From Minisyncoccota bacterium (GTDB lineage: Bacteria; Patescibacteriota; Minisyncoccia; UBA6257; XYB1-36-10), in assembly GCA_028709185.1 (NCBI GenBank), contig JAQVXM010000024.1, positions 1 through 8,884 on the forward strand: a stretch of DNA of 8,884 nucleotides. Reading direction: 5' to 3'. Each line of letters starts with the position of its first letter. Positions within the stretch are counted from its first letter, which is position 1. The notes under the pieces were generated by a model. The model did no database searches and was not told the DNA's origin. It saw only the letters and a program-made list of their open reading frames with translations. Of the stretch, positions 1 to 5,996 are shown one piece after another. Position numbers and translations under genes: made by a program.

Positions 1-722
1 ATAGCTATCGTGTCTTCAAAATGAGCCGCCAGCGAGCCGTCGAAAGTTTGGTAACTATCATCTTCAAGCTGAAAAATATTTTCAGAACCCAAAGAAAACA
101 TCGGTTCAATGGCGATAGTAAGTCCCGAAAAAAGTTTCATCCCCTGTCCTGACTGTCCGTAATTATAAATTGTCGGCTCTTCATGTAAATGTTTACCGAC
201 TCCATGCCCGGTTAACATTTTTATAACAAACACTTTATTTTTTTTAGCAATCTGTTCAACAGCATAACCGATATCGCCAACAGTTTTTCCAGGAAAAGCA
301 GATTTTACAGCGGAAGCAAGAGCTTCTTTCGTGGCTTTTAAAAGATGTCCGGCTTCAGAAGAAATTTTTCCAACCGGAAAAGTGCGAGCGGCATCAGTAA
401 TAAATCCTTTAAATTTAACCCCAAGATCAATAGATACAATATCACCTTCTTTCAAAACATAATCACTTGGAGTGCCATGAACAACAATTTCATTTACTGA
501 AGAACAAAGAGAAGCGGGGTAAGGAGTTTTAGCTCCAGCCGGACGATAATTTAAAAAAGCCGGTTCAGCGCCGGAGTTTTTTATAAAATTAAAAGCGAGC
601 TTATCTAAATCTTTCAAAATAGCTTCGGGTTTTATTTTTTCAGAAACAGCATCAAGAGCACCGGCAAGAATTTTTCCGCCTTCTGCCATTAGTTTTATTT
701 TTTCTCTATCTTTTTCCGTCAT
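1..722 (-). CDS. map: Methionine aminopeptidase type I (3' end cut by the window edge)
   Basis: Cytosolic metalloprotease that removes the initiator methionine from new proteins. 240 codons are visible, reading MTEKDREKIKLM at the start. The five metal ligands of the family can all be placed: D99 (in SIDLG), D110 (in ITDAA), H173 (in GHGVGKH), E206 (in AIEPMF) and E236 (in AHFEDT). The conserved substrate-side histidine is H82 in VVHGTP, and H180 follows in the HLHEEP stretch. The catalytic domain is therefore nearly complete and only the extreme C-terminus is missing beyond base 1. A short proline-rich insert (RPAGAKTPYPA, residues 60-70) precedes the H82 strand; I recall similar inserts in CPR enzymes but cannot verify this here. 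The start ATG overlaps the adk stop as ATGA, so translation is probably coupled to adk and both genes share the adk promoter. map next to adk and secY is the usual bacterial arrangement. Confidence 0.97.
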   Translation of the reverse strand, partial: MTEKDREKIKLMAEGGKILAGALDAVSEKIKPEAILKDLDKLAFNFIKNSGAEPAFLNYRPAGAKTPYPASLCSSVNEIVVHGTPSDYVLKEGDIVSIDLGVKFKGFITDAARTFPVGKISSEAGHLLKATKEALASAVKSAFPGKTVGDIGYAVEQIAKKNKVFVIKMLTGHGVGKHLHEEPTIYNYGQSGQGMKLFSGLTIAIEPMFSLGSENIFQLEDDSYQTFDGSLAAHFEDTIA

Positions 723-1399
723 TTAATATGCTTCAAGATACTCTCATGCACTTTATAAGGCAAGGGACGGCCATCGATTTTAAAAATTTTATAACCGTTT
801 TTCCTTAAAGCATTTTCTATCGGTTTTGTACGATTCATATATTCAACCAAGCGTTTTTTAATAACTCCAGGATTATCAAGTGTTCTTTTTTTTAAGGGAC
901 TGCCAGTGAACGGACAAGAAGTCAATTTCACTTTAGAACCCATAATCGGCAATCCAGTTAAAGGACTTATCAGACGCGAACTATTTCTTTTTAAAGAATC
1001 AGAAGCTTTAACATCAAGAGAAAAAACAAAAATATTTTTTCTATTAAAATTTTTTTCCAAGAAAGGAACTAAACCTTCAATACCGTCTCCGCCATAAGTT
1101 TCAAAAAGAGTCCGAGGAGAACCGCTAAAAACAACACCAAAACCAGCTTTAAAAATCTGTTCGGTGCGTTTCTTAACGATAGAAAGAGCCCAAGAAGGGT
1201 CAACTAAAAATCCCGTATCAAAAAGTTTTTTTTGTTCTTGAATTTTTTTATTTTTTTTATTTTCCGGATCATTAAAAACGCTCTCAAGATAAGAACCGGT
1301 ATCAAAATGAATAATACCCAGACGATTTGCAAGAAGGTTGGCTTGCGTACCTTTACCGGAACCGGGCGGTCCATAAATAATAATTGCTTTTTGCTTCAT
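719..1399 (-). CDS. adk: Adenylate kinase-like nucleoside monophosphate kinase, divergent
   Basis: Predicted to move phosphate between ATP and a nucleoside monophosphate, normally AMP. The 226-residue protein has a perfect P-loop, GPPGSGKGT at residues 10-18, and the GSPRT motif at 93-97. Its likely phosphate-binding arginines are kept (R96, R138, R142, R172, R183), and it ends with the family-like KKRLVEY helix. By motif spacing, two AMP-contact residues of the E. coli enzyme are changed: Arg36 aligns with E39 and Gln92 with E100. The LID (about 142-175) carries SPLTG and CPFTG where many bacterial enzymes have paired CxxC zinc knuckles, so zinc binding looks lost. Gene position between secY and map supports adk, but the substrate may differ. 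I chose the ATG at 1399. An in-frame TTG at 1414 would make the protein translate its own TATAAT promoter box, and no Shine-Dalgarno lies before either start. The stop is TGA, unlike all other visible genes. Confidence 0.88.
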   Translation of the reverse strand: MKQKAIIIYGPPGSGKGTQANLLANRLGIIHFDTGSYLESVFNDPENKKNKKIQEQKKLFDTGFLVDPSWALSIVKKRTEQIFKAGFGVVFSGSPRTLFETYGGDGIEGLVPFLEKNFNRKNIFVFSLDVKASDSLKRNSSRLISPLTGLPIMGSKVKLTSCPFTGSPLKKRTLDNPGVIKKRLVEYMNRTKPIENALRKNGYKIFKIDGRPLPYKVHESILKHIK

Positions 1400-1405
1400 A
1401 AAGAA

Positions 1406-1435
1406 ATTATACAATTTTCATTTTTTTAATTCCAA
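1406..1435 (-). promoter_or_regulatory. Putative adk-map promoter giving a leaderless mRNA
   Basis: On the minus strand a perfect -10 box, TATAAT (1411-1406), follows a -35-like TTGGAA (1435-1430) after 18 bases. Only six bases (TTCTTT) separate the -10 box from the adk ATG at 1399. The expected start of transcription, six to seven bases after the box, therefore falls on or next to the A of the ATG. The mRNA would have no 5' leader, which matches the lack of a ribosome binding site. The assignment rests on consensus match and position only. Confidence 0.62.
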
Positions 1436-1450
1436 CCGCTAATTTTAAAT

Positions 1451-1479
1451 TTGACAAAAAAATAATTCTACAATAAAGT
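1451..1479 (+). promoter_or_regulatory. Putative promoter of the small plus-strand gene
   Basis: A perfect -35 box TTGACA (1451-1456) is followed after 17 bases by TAAAGT (1474-1479), a four-of-six match to the -10 consensus. A TACAAT at 1469-1474 fits the -10 consensus better but sits only 12 bases from TTGACA. Transcription would start near 1486, leaving a leader of about 30 bases that contains the ribosome binding site. It is divergent from the adk promoter: the two -35 boxes are 15 bases apart, so the two could influence each other. Confidence 0.5.
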
Positions 1480-1505
1480 AAAAAAGATTTTTAACGCATA
1501 TCAAC

Positions 1506-1511
1506 AGGAGG
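1506..1511 (+). promoter_or_regulatory. Consensus Shine-Dalgarno AGGAGG
   Basis: A perfect AGGAGG lies six bases before the ATG at 1518. It is the only strong ribosome binding site in the window and fixes the start of the small gene. The ribosomal protein genes around it have none or only a weak one. Confidence 0.85.
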
Positions 1512-1517
1512 ATAAAA

Positions 1518-1700
1518 ATGATTTTTTACACAGTTCTTTTCGAAAGCAACAACAGCGCAAAAGAGGTTCATAAAAAATTTGAGGAATGGCTAAAGGAAGA
1601 AAGTTTTTCTGAAATTATTTCTCATTGCCTTAGTTCAACACAAACATTAGTCGGCGGACATAGTTATTATATTTCTGTTGTTTATAAAAAAAAGAAATAA
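1518..1700 (+). CDS. Small hypothetical protein, 60 residues, inserted between secY and adk
   Basis: I do not recognise this protein with confidence. It looks like a real gene: it has an AGGAGG site at optimal spacing, a promoter-like sequence upstream, a strong terminator 21 bases after its TAA, and no gene on the opposite strand. The protein is soluble, with no signal peptide or membrane segment. Its likely layout is a strand (MIFYTVLFE), one charged amphipathic helix (about residues 13-28, AKEVHKKFEEWLKEE), then two strands (EIISHCLSSTQTL and HSYYISVVY) ending in KKKK. This strand-helix-strand-strand outline, the length of 60 and a final YK-type strand resemble the short Spore_Cse60-like proteins of Firmicutes. 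That is a weak impression from memory, not a demonstrated homology. It has a single cysteine (C37) and no obvious catalytic motif. It is transcribed against secY and away from adk. Confidence 0.82.
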   Translation: MIFYTVLFESNNSAKEVHKKFEEWLKEESFSEIISHCLSSTQTLVGGHSYYISVVYKKKK

Positions 1701-1721
1701 GAGTTTTATTTGCAGTAATTT

Positions 1722-1749
1722 AAAACGGAGCAAAAGCTCCGTTTTTTTT
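1722..1749 (+). terminator. Strong intrinsic terminator, probably bidirectional
   Basis: A perfect 10-bp stem is formed by AAAACGGAGC (1722-1731) and GCTCCGTTTT (1736-1745) around an AAAA loop. It is followed by four further T residues, making eight T in all. On the plus strand it ends the small gene, whose stop is 21 bases upstream. Read on the minus strand the same stem is followed by TTTTAAATT, a weaker but plausible U-tract, 48 bases after the secY stop. It therefore probably closes both converging transcription units. Confidence 0.9.
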
Positions 1750-1768
1750 ATAAATGAAAAGAATAATG

Positions 1769-1789
1769 AAAAACTCAATATTGAGAGTT
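1769..1789 (-). repeat. Palindrome / weak hairpin just after secY
   Basis: CTCAATATTGAG (1774-1785) is a perfect 12-base palindrome starting 12 bases beyond the secY stop. On the minus strand an alternative hairpin AACTC - 8-base loop - GAGTT is followed by further T residues. It could be a weak first terminator for the secY unit or a dyad binding site. The stem is only five bases, so either role is uncertain. Confidence 0.4.
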
Positions 1790-1797
1790 GAATTAAG

Positions 1798-3060
1798 TTA
1801 TTCGTATTGACGAATGGCTAACTGAGATTCAACCTGACGCATTATTTCAAGAGCGACAGAAACAACAATAAGAAGAGAGGTTCCGCCTAATCGGAACATA
1901 GAAATGCCGGTTAAGCCTTGGACGATATTCGGAAGAACAGCAATAAGACCCAAAAAAACAGCGCCGAAAAGAGTGGTACGGCCGGTGATTTTAGCAAGAT
2001 AAGAACTAGTCTGTTCGCCAGGTCGAAGTCCGGGGATAAATCCTCCGCTTTTTTGAAGATTTTTGGAAATTTCCGACGGATCAAAAGTGACGGCTGTATA
2101 GAAATAAGTGAAAAGAACAACCATTATAAAATAAGAAATACCATAAATCCAACCGTTGTTAAAAAGATAAAGAACCCACTCATTCATTTTTATAGAAAGA
2201 TCAGAAGAAAAAAGAGAAACAGCCTGAGCAATAAATTGTGGAAAAAGCAGAACAGAAACGGCAAAAATAATCGGAATAACTCCCGCCTGATTAACTTTTA
2301 AAGGCAAATAACTTGAAACACCTCCATAAAGTTTATTACCGCGGACACGACGGGCATAAGAAATAGGTATTTTTCTTTCTCCTTCATTAATAAAAACAAC
2401 ACCGGCAATAACTACAACGCTAATAGCGGCAAAAAGAAAATAGCTTTGCAACATAGAAGCATCGAAAGAAAAGGCAGCTAGGCGAAGATTAGCAGGAAGA
2501 CCGGCAATAATACCAGAAAAAATAAGCAAAGAAATTCCATTACCAAGATGGTACTCGCTAATAAGTTCTCCAAGCCACATTAAGATAACCGAGCCGGCAG
2601 TGATAATTATCATATCGGTAAAAATATTCCAACCGCTCAAATCAGTAAAAACACCGCGCGAATTTAAAAAATTAAGAAATCCGTAGGATTGCACAAGAGC
2701 CAGCGGAATAGTAATAAGACGAGAAACACGATTGAATTTTGCTCGTCCCATTTCTCCTTCCTCATAATACATTTTTTTAAGATTAGGGAAGACAATAGTC
2801 AAAAGCTGCATAATAATAGTGGCTGTAATATAAGGACCAACGCCAAGCATGGCGATAGAAAGATTGGAGAGTCCCCCGCCGGAAAAAATATCGAGAAAAC
2901 CAAGAAGCTGGTTAGACGAAAAAAGATTTTTTAAGCGTTCAAAATCAACGTTCGGAACCGGAATAGAAGCGAGAAGACGAGACACAGCCAAAAGCCCGAT
3001 GATTGAAAAAACTTTATATCGCAGATCTTTTATTTTAAAAATGTTCAAAGGATTGATCAT
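1798..3060 (-). CDS. secY: Preprotein translocase channel subunit SecY
   Basis: Pore-forming subunit of the Sec translocon, working with SecE, SecA and ribosomes to move proteins across or into the membrane. The 420-residue protein shows the ten-helix pattern: TM1 about 17-36, a glycine-rich plug region at 53-75, TM2 74-92, TM3 114-132, TM4 148-167, TM5 175-193, TM6 203-224, TM7 259-280, TM8 303-324, TM9 361-382, TM10 393-410. The basic cytoplasmic loops that contact SecA or the ribosome are present (RKIPISYARRVRG at 229-241; FIPGLRPGEQT at 341-351). The protein stops at IRQYE, about where the E. coli protein still has some 14 residues, so the C-terminal tail is short. It is the last gene of the ribosomal unit, 29 bases after rplO, as in most bacteria. 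No Shine-Dalgarno precedes the ATG. It ends against the convergent small gene and shares its terminator. Confidence 0.98.
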   Translation of the reverse strand: MINPLNIFKIKDLRYKVFSIIGLLAVSRLLASIPVPNVDFERLKNLFSSNQLLGFLDIFSGGGLSNLSIAMLGVGPYITATIIMQLLTIVFPNLKKMYYEEGEMGRAKFNRVSRLITIPLALVQSYGFLNFLNSRGVFTDLSGWNIFTDMIIITAGSVILMWLGELISEYHLGNGISLLIFSGIIAGLPANLRLAAFSFDASMLQSYFLFAAISVVVIAGVVFINEGERKIPISYARRVRGNKLYGGVSSYLPLKVNQAGVIPIIFAVSVLLFPQFIAQAVSLFSSDLSIKMNEWVLYLFNNGWIYGISYFIMVVLFTYFYTAVTFDPSEISKNLQKSGGFIPGLRPGEQTSSYLAKITGRTTLFGAVFLGLIAVLPNIVQGLTGISMFRLGGTSLLIVVSVALEIMRQVESQLAIRQYE

Positions 3061-3089
3061 GAGAAAATATCTAAATTAAGAATATTTAA

Positions 3090-3521
3090 TTATTTTTTTT
3101 CAGAAGTCATTATTTTTCCTCCAGCTTTTTCTATTTTAATTTGCGCTGATTTAGAAACAGAAATATCTCTGATTTCAACTTTTGATTTTATTTCACCTTT
3201 ACCAAGTATTTTAATCTCGCCGCGAAAGCCTTTATTCAAAAATTTTTTCTTTTTTAAAAATTCCGGATTTATTTTTGTTTCTTTGAATTTATCCAAATCT
3301 CCAACATTTAAAACTAAAAGTTCTCGGGAAGTATTTCTGTTTTTATATCCGCGGAATTTAGGCAAGCGTTGGATGAGTTCTCTTTCAGCCGGAATGATAC
3401 GGTGTCCGGCTCTCGCTTTTTGTCCTTTTTGACCACGTCCAGAATAAGTGCCGCGTTTACCGCCGCGTCCAAGACGTTTTTTTGCTGTTTTCTTTTTTAT
3501 TTGTATTTCGTTTATAAGCAT
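3090..3521 (-). CDS. rplO: 50S ribosomal protein L15 (uL15)
   Basis: Late-assembling 23S rRNA-binding protein of the large subunit. The 143-residue sequence has the basic, glycine-rich N-terminal arm (GRGGKRGTYSGRGQKGQKAR, residues 18-37), the LPKFRGYKN stretch at 53-61, and the IEKAGGKI signature near the C-terminus (130-137). Length is normal for the family. Its ATG shares one base with the rpsE stop (TAATG), so it is probably translated by re-initiation. This junction is where rpmD (L30) sits in most bacteria, and there is no room for it. A partial Shine-Dalgarno AGGA lies five bases before the start, the best among the ribosomal genes here. Confidence 0.98.
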   Translation of the reverse strand: MLINEIQIKKKTAKKRLGRGGKRGTYSGRGQKGQKARAGHRIIPAERELIQRLPKFRGYKNRNTSRELLVLNVGDLDKFKETKINPEFLKKKKFLNKGFRGEIKILGKGEIKSKVEIRDISVSKSAQIKIEKAGGKIMTSEKK

Positions 3522-4006
3522 TATTTTCCTATATGTTTTGACTTAATTTTTTTCAAAGCTTCTATAGTTGCCATAGCATTAGTTAATTTATTAGCGGTGC
3601 GTCCAAGACATTTAGCGGTTATATCTTTAATACCTAACATAGAAAGAACTGTTCTGACAGAGCTGCCGGCTTTTAAACCATGACCTTCCACCGCTGGTCG
3701 AAGCAAGACTCTAGCCGCGCTATATTTAGCTTCAACTTCGTGATTAATAGTGCGTCCATTTAAAGGAATTAAAACAAAGTTCTTTTTTGCTTTGGTTTTG
3801 GCTTTATTTACCGCATCCTGAACATCGGAACCTTTTCCAATACCAATTCCAACTTTACCGTTTTCATTACCTAAAACAACCGTAGCGCGAAAACGGAATC
3901 TTTTTCCTCCAGCAACAACACGCGCAACACGCCGTAAATCAATTACTTTTTCTTTGTAATCATTATCCTTCTTTTTTAATACTTTTCTATTTTTATTGGG
4001 AAACAT
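3521..4006 (-). CDS. rpsE: 30S ribosomal protein S5 (uS5)
   Basis: Small-subunit protein involved in decoding accuracy and mRNA entry. The 161-residue protein has a short lysine-rich N-terminus and the double-stranded RNA-binding-like domain (about 20-85). That domain includes the RRVARVVAGGKRFRFRA loop region, in which changes cause ribosomal ambiguity and spectinomycin resistance in other bacteria, and the GKVGIGIGKGSDV signature (50-62). The C-terminal domain (about 95-155) contains RPAVEGHGLKAGSSVRTVL and GRTANKLTNAMATIEAL. No residue appears missing. The gene is 14 bases after rplR and shares one base with rplO. No Shine-Dalgarno is seen. Confidence 0.98.
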   Translation of the reverse strand: MFPNKNRKVLKKKDNDYKEKVIDLRRVARVVAGGKRFRFRATVVLGNENGKVGIGIGKGSDVQDAVNKAKTKAKKNFVLIPLNGRTINHEVEAKYSAARVLLRPAVEGHGLKAGSSVRTVLSMLGIKDITAKCLGRTANKLTNAMATIEALKKIKSKHIGK

Positions 4007-4020
4007 AATAATAAGTAACT

Positions 4021-4374
4021 TTAAAATTCTAATCCGGCTTCGCGAGCTCCTTCAGCTAAAGATTTTACCCGACCATGATAAGCATAGCGACCTCTATCAA
4101 AAACAACTTTCTTTATCCCCGCCTCTTTAGCTTTATTTCCAATAGTTATTCCAACCTTTTTAGCTTCCTCGGTCTTATTTTTTTTATCTTTTTTTACAAG
4201 AGAAGAAGAAGCAAAAGCTAAAGTTTTTCCGCTTTCATCATTAATAATCTGAGCATAAATATATTTATTGCTTTTAAAAACACTTAAACGAGGCCAACCT
4301 CCTTGTTTTATTGAGCTTCTCACTTTAACGGCTCTTTTTATCCTTTTTTTTATTATTTTCTTTTTTGATTTCAT
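4021..4374 (-). CDS. rplR: 50S ribosomal protein L18 (uL18)
   Basis: Binds 5S rRNA together with L5 and helps form the central protuberance. The 117-residue protein has the usual very basic, flexible N-terminal arm (residues 1-25), then WPRLSVFKSNKYIYAQII (27-44), and the C-terminal VVFDRGRYAYHGRVKSLAEGAREAGL (90-115), the most conserved part of the family. Length is typical. It lies 14 bases after rplF. The sequence before the ATG (TTTAGATTGAATT) has no Shine-Dalgarno. Confidence 0.98.
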   Translation of the reverse strand: MKSKKKIIKKRIKRAVKVRSSIKQGGWPRLSVFKSNKYIYAQIINDESGKTLAFASSSLVKKDKKNKTEEAKKVGITIGNKAKEAGIKKVVFDRGRYAYHGRVKSLAEGAREAGLEF

Positions 4375-4388
4375 AATTCAATCTAAAG

Positions 4389-4928
4389 TTAACCGCTGAC
4401 GACTTTCTTTCCCGATTTTCTTAAAATAATTTCTTCGACATATTTTATGCCTTTACCTTTATACGGTTCCGGTTTTTTAATAGCTCTAATATTAGCAGCA
4501 GTTTTACCAACCAGATCTTTATCAAATCCAGAAATTTTGATTAAATTTTTTTCCAAGGAAATTTCTATTCCTTCCGGAATGGGAAATTTAACCGGATGAG
4601 AAAAGCCAACAGTTAAAATAAGATTTTTTCCTTCCAAAGCGGCGCGATAACCAACACCGTTGATTTCTAATTCTTTCTTGAAACCAACAGAAACACCAAG
4701 AACGGCTCCGTTTATTAAACTTCTTAAAGTTCCCCAGTTAGCTCGGCCCTGTTTGATGTTTTTTAAAAGAGAAATTTCAATGAGATTATCTTTAATAGTA
4801 ACATCAGTATAAGGAATAATTTTTATTTTCACTTCTCCTTTTGGTCCTTTTATTAAAACAAAACCATCCGTTTTTTGAGCGGAAATTTCATTTTTAAATT
4901 CTATTGGTTTTTTGCCGATTTTACTCAT
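4389..4928 (-). CDS. rplF: 50S ribosomal protein L6 (uL6)
   Basis: Two-domain 23S rRNA-binding protein near the factor-binding site. The 179-residue protein begins MSKIGKKPIEF, the usual family start, and carries the C-terminal signature KKPEPYKGKGIKY (151-163). The duplicated domains cover about 8-80 and 82-170, joined near NGVGYRA. I chose the ATG at 4928. The in-frame TTG at 4940 would add four residues that the family lacks and would overlap rpsH. From the chosen start there are five bases to the rpsH stop. No Shine-Dalgarno is evident beyond a GG twelve bases upstream. Confidence 0.97.
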   Translation of the reverse strand: MSKIGKKPIEFKNEISAQKTDGFVLIKGPKGEVKIKIIPYTDVTIKDNLIEISLLKNIKQGRANWGTLRSLINGAVLGVSVGFKKELEINGVGYRAALEGKNLILTVGFSHPVKFPIPEGIEISLEKNLIKISGFDKDLVGKTAANIRAIKKPEPYKGKGIKYVEEIILRKSGKKVVSG

Positions 4929-4933
4929 GTTAT

Positions 4934-5314
4934 TTACCAAATTTCAAAAAGATATTCGCCACCAAGTTTTTCTTTTCTGGCTTTAAACGAATTCATGATA
5001 CCTTTCGGAGTGGAAATTATTCCAGCTCCATAACCCTGTTTAACCGGACGCAAATCTTTGTAGCTTAAATAAACTTTTTTAGAAGGTTTGCTAAAAAATT
5101 TAAGACCGTTAATTATCGGTTGTCCATTTTCATATAAAAGATTAACATCTATTATTTTTTTAACTCCCTTTCCTTTTTTAGAAATAGCACCGATTATTTT
5201 TCTTTCAGATAAAACTCCCAAAATATTAAAAACAAACTCCGAATAAGGGATTTTAATTTTTTCCTTTCCAATAGCCTGAGCATTTTTAATTCTAATTAAT
5301 GAATCTTGATACAT
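4934..5314 (-). CDS. rpsH: 30S ribosomal protein S8 (uS8)
   Basis: Primary 16S rRNA-binding protein needed early in small-subunit assembly; in E. coli it also represses the spc operon by binding its mRNA. The 126-residue protein starts directly in the first helix (MYQDSLIRIKNA), about four residues shorter than the E. coli N-terminus. Its C-terminal RNA-binding part has GYGAGIISTPKGIMN (94-108) and ends LGGEYLFEIW. The gene lies 11 bases after rpsN. I see no obvious S8-site mimic near the rplE start, where E. coli carries one: the rplX-rplE gap is only four bases. S8 autoregulation of the E. coli type is therefore not supported by visible structure. Confidence 0.97.
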   Translation of the reverse strand: MYQDSLIRIKNAQAIGKEKIKIPYSEFVFNILGVLSERKIIGAISKKGKGVKKIIDVNLLYENGQPIINGLKFFSKPSKKVYLSYKDLRPVKQGYGAGIISTPKGIMNSFKARKEKLGGEYLFEIW

Positions 5315-5325
5315 AAACTTTTAAC

Positions 5326-5511
5326 TTACCAGCTTGATTTTTTAATTCCCGGAATTTGTCCGTGACTAGCCATTTCTCTAAAACAAATGCGACAAAGACC
5401 AAAATCTTTCATATATCCCCTTTTACGGCCACAACGAAAACATCTCAAAACCAGACGTGAGGAAAATTTTGGTTTCTTTTTTGCACGAGCAATTACTGAT
5501 TTTTTAGCCAT
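5326..5511 (-). CDS. rpsN: 30S ribosomal protein S14, zinc-binding type Z (uS14)
   Basis: Small-subunit head protein. At 61 residues it is the short, zinc-carrying form: C24-x2-C27 (RCFRCG) and C40-x2-C43 (LCRICF) make a complete zinc ribbon, followed by the conserved end GQIPGIKKSSW. Many bacteria keep a longer zinc-free S14; here the position in the cluster suggests the C+ form is the main copy. Its start overlaps the end of rplE by eight bases, so translation is likely coupled. No Shine-Dalgarno is visible. Confidence 0.98.
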   Translation of the reverse strand: MAKKSVIARAKKKPKFSSRLVLRCFRCGRKRGYMKDFGLCRICFREMASHGQIPGIKKSSW

Positions 5512-5992
5512 TTTTTATGGGGAATTTTATTTCTTTTAAAAATTCTTCCGACTTTTGACGATTGCGGAATTTCGGAACAACAGAAACTTCCAAACCAAAA
5601 GAAATTTTAGATTCTTCCGGAATTATTTCAGGAAAGATTGATTTATCACGAATTCCTATATTTAAAATACCACTCTTATCTATAGAACTTGGTTTTAAAC
5701 CTCTGAAGTCTTTAATACGAGGTAGAACTATATTAATCAATCTATCTAAAAAATCAACAGCGCGCTTTTTTCTTAAGGTTACTTTAAGACCAATAATCTG
5801 ACCGATTCTAAGTTTAAAACCAGAGATCGCAGATTTCGATTTAATAATTTCAGCTTTCTGTCCGGTAATAAGACCAAGTTCTTTTATAAGTTCAGGAATA
5901 ACTCTTGATTCAAAATCATTGGCCTGACTCATTTTGCCTACTCCGACATTAACAACAACTTTTTCTATTTTATCTTTATATTTTTTATCCAT
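5504..5992 (-). CDS. rplE: 50S ribosomal protein L5 (uL5), short N-terminus
   Basis: Binds 5S rRNA and contacts P-site tRNA from the central protuberance. The 162-residue protein contains KVVVNVGVGKM (11-21), SGFKLRIGQIIGLKVTLR (57-74), the family signature LPRIKDFRGL (90-99) and the NIGIRDKSIFPEI segment (111-123). Compared with E. coli L5, about 22 residues are missing before the first conserved strand, so the N-terminal helix is reduced to a short lysine-rich stub. I chose the ATG at 5992. A TTG at 6004 adds only four residues, and the reading frame further upstream, inside rplX, does not resemble the missing helix. It is four bases after rplX and overlaps rpsN by eight. Confidence 0.96.
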   Translation of the reverse strand: MDKKYKDKIEKVVVNVGVGKMSQANDFESRVIPELIKELGLITGQKAEIIKSKSAISGFKLRIGQIIGLKVTLRKKRAVDFLDRLINIVLPRIKDFRGLKPSSIDKSGILNIGIRDKSIFPEIIPEESKISFGLEVSVVPKFRNRQKSEEFLKEIKFPIKNG

Positions 5993-5996
5993 AAAA

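Noticed and set aside
1400..1414. Upstream TTG start of adk adding MYNFF
   Set aside because: The codons TAT-AAT are the likely -10 box, no Shine-Dalgarno precedes the TTG, and the family needs only a few residues before the P-loop.
1232..1429. Plus-strand open frame opposite the adk 5' end
   Set aside because: It is antisense to the P-loop region of adk, hydrophobic only because of T-rich DNA, and without a Shine-Dalgarno.
1446..1474. TACAAT at 1469-1474 as the -10 box of the small gene
   Set aside because: It is only 12 bases from TTGACA, and the hexamer 17 bases upstream of it (TAAATT) is a poor -35, so TTGACA with TAAAGT was preferred. The choice is not certain.
1911..2120. Second minus-strand frame inside secY
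   Set aside because: It lies wholly within secY in another frame and shows no motif; it is an overlap artefact.
1918..2301. Plus-strand open frame of 127 codons inside secY
   Set aside because: It is antisense to conserved SecY helices, has no ribosome binding site or promoter, and its Lys/Asn-rich translation looks like the shadow of an AT-rich gene.
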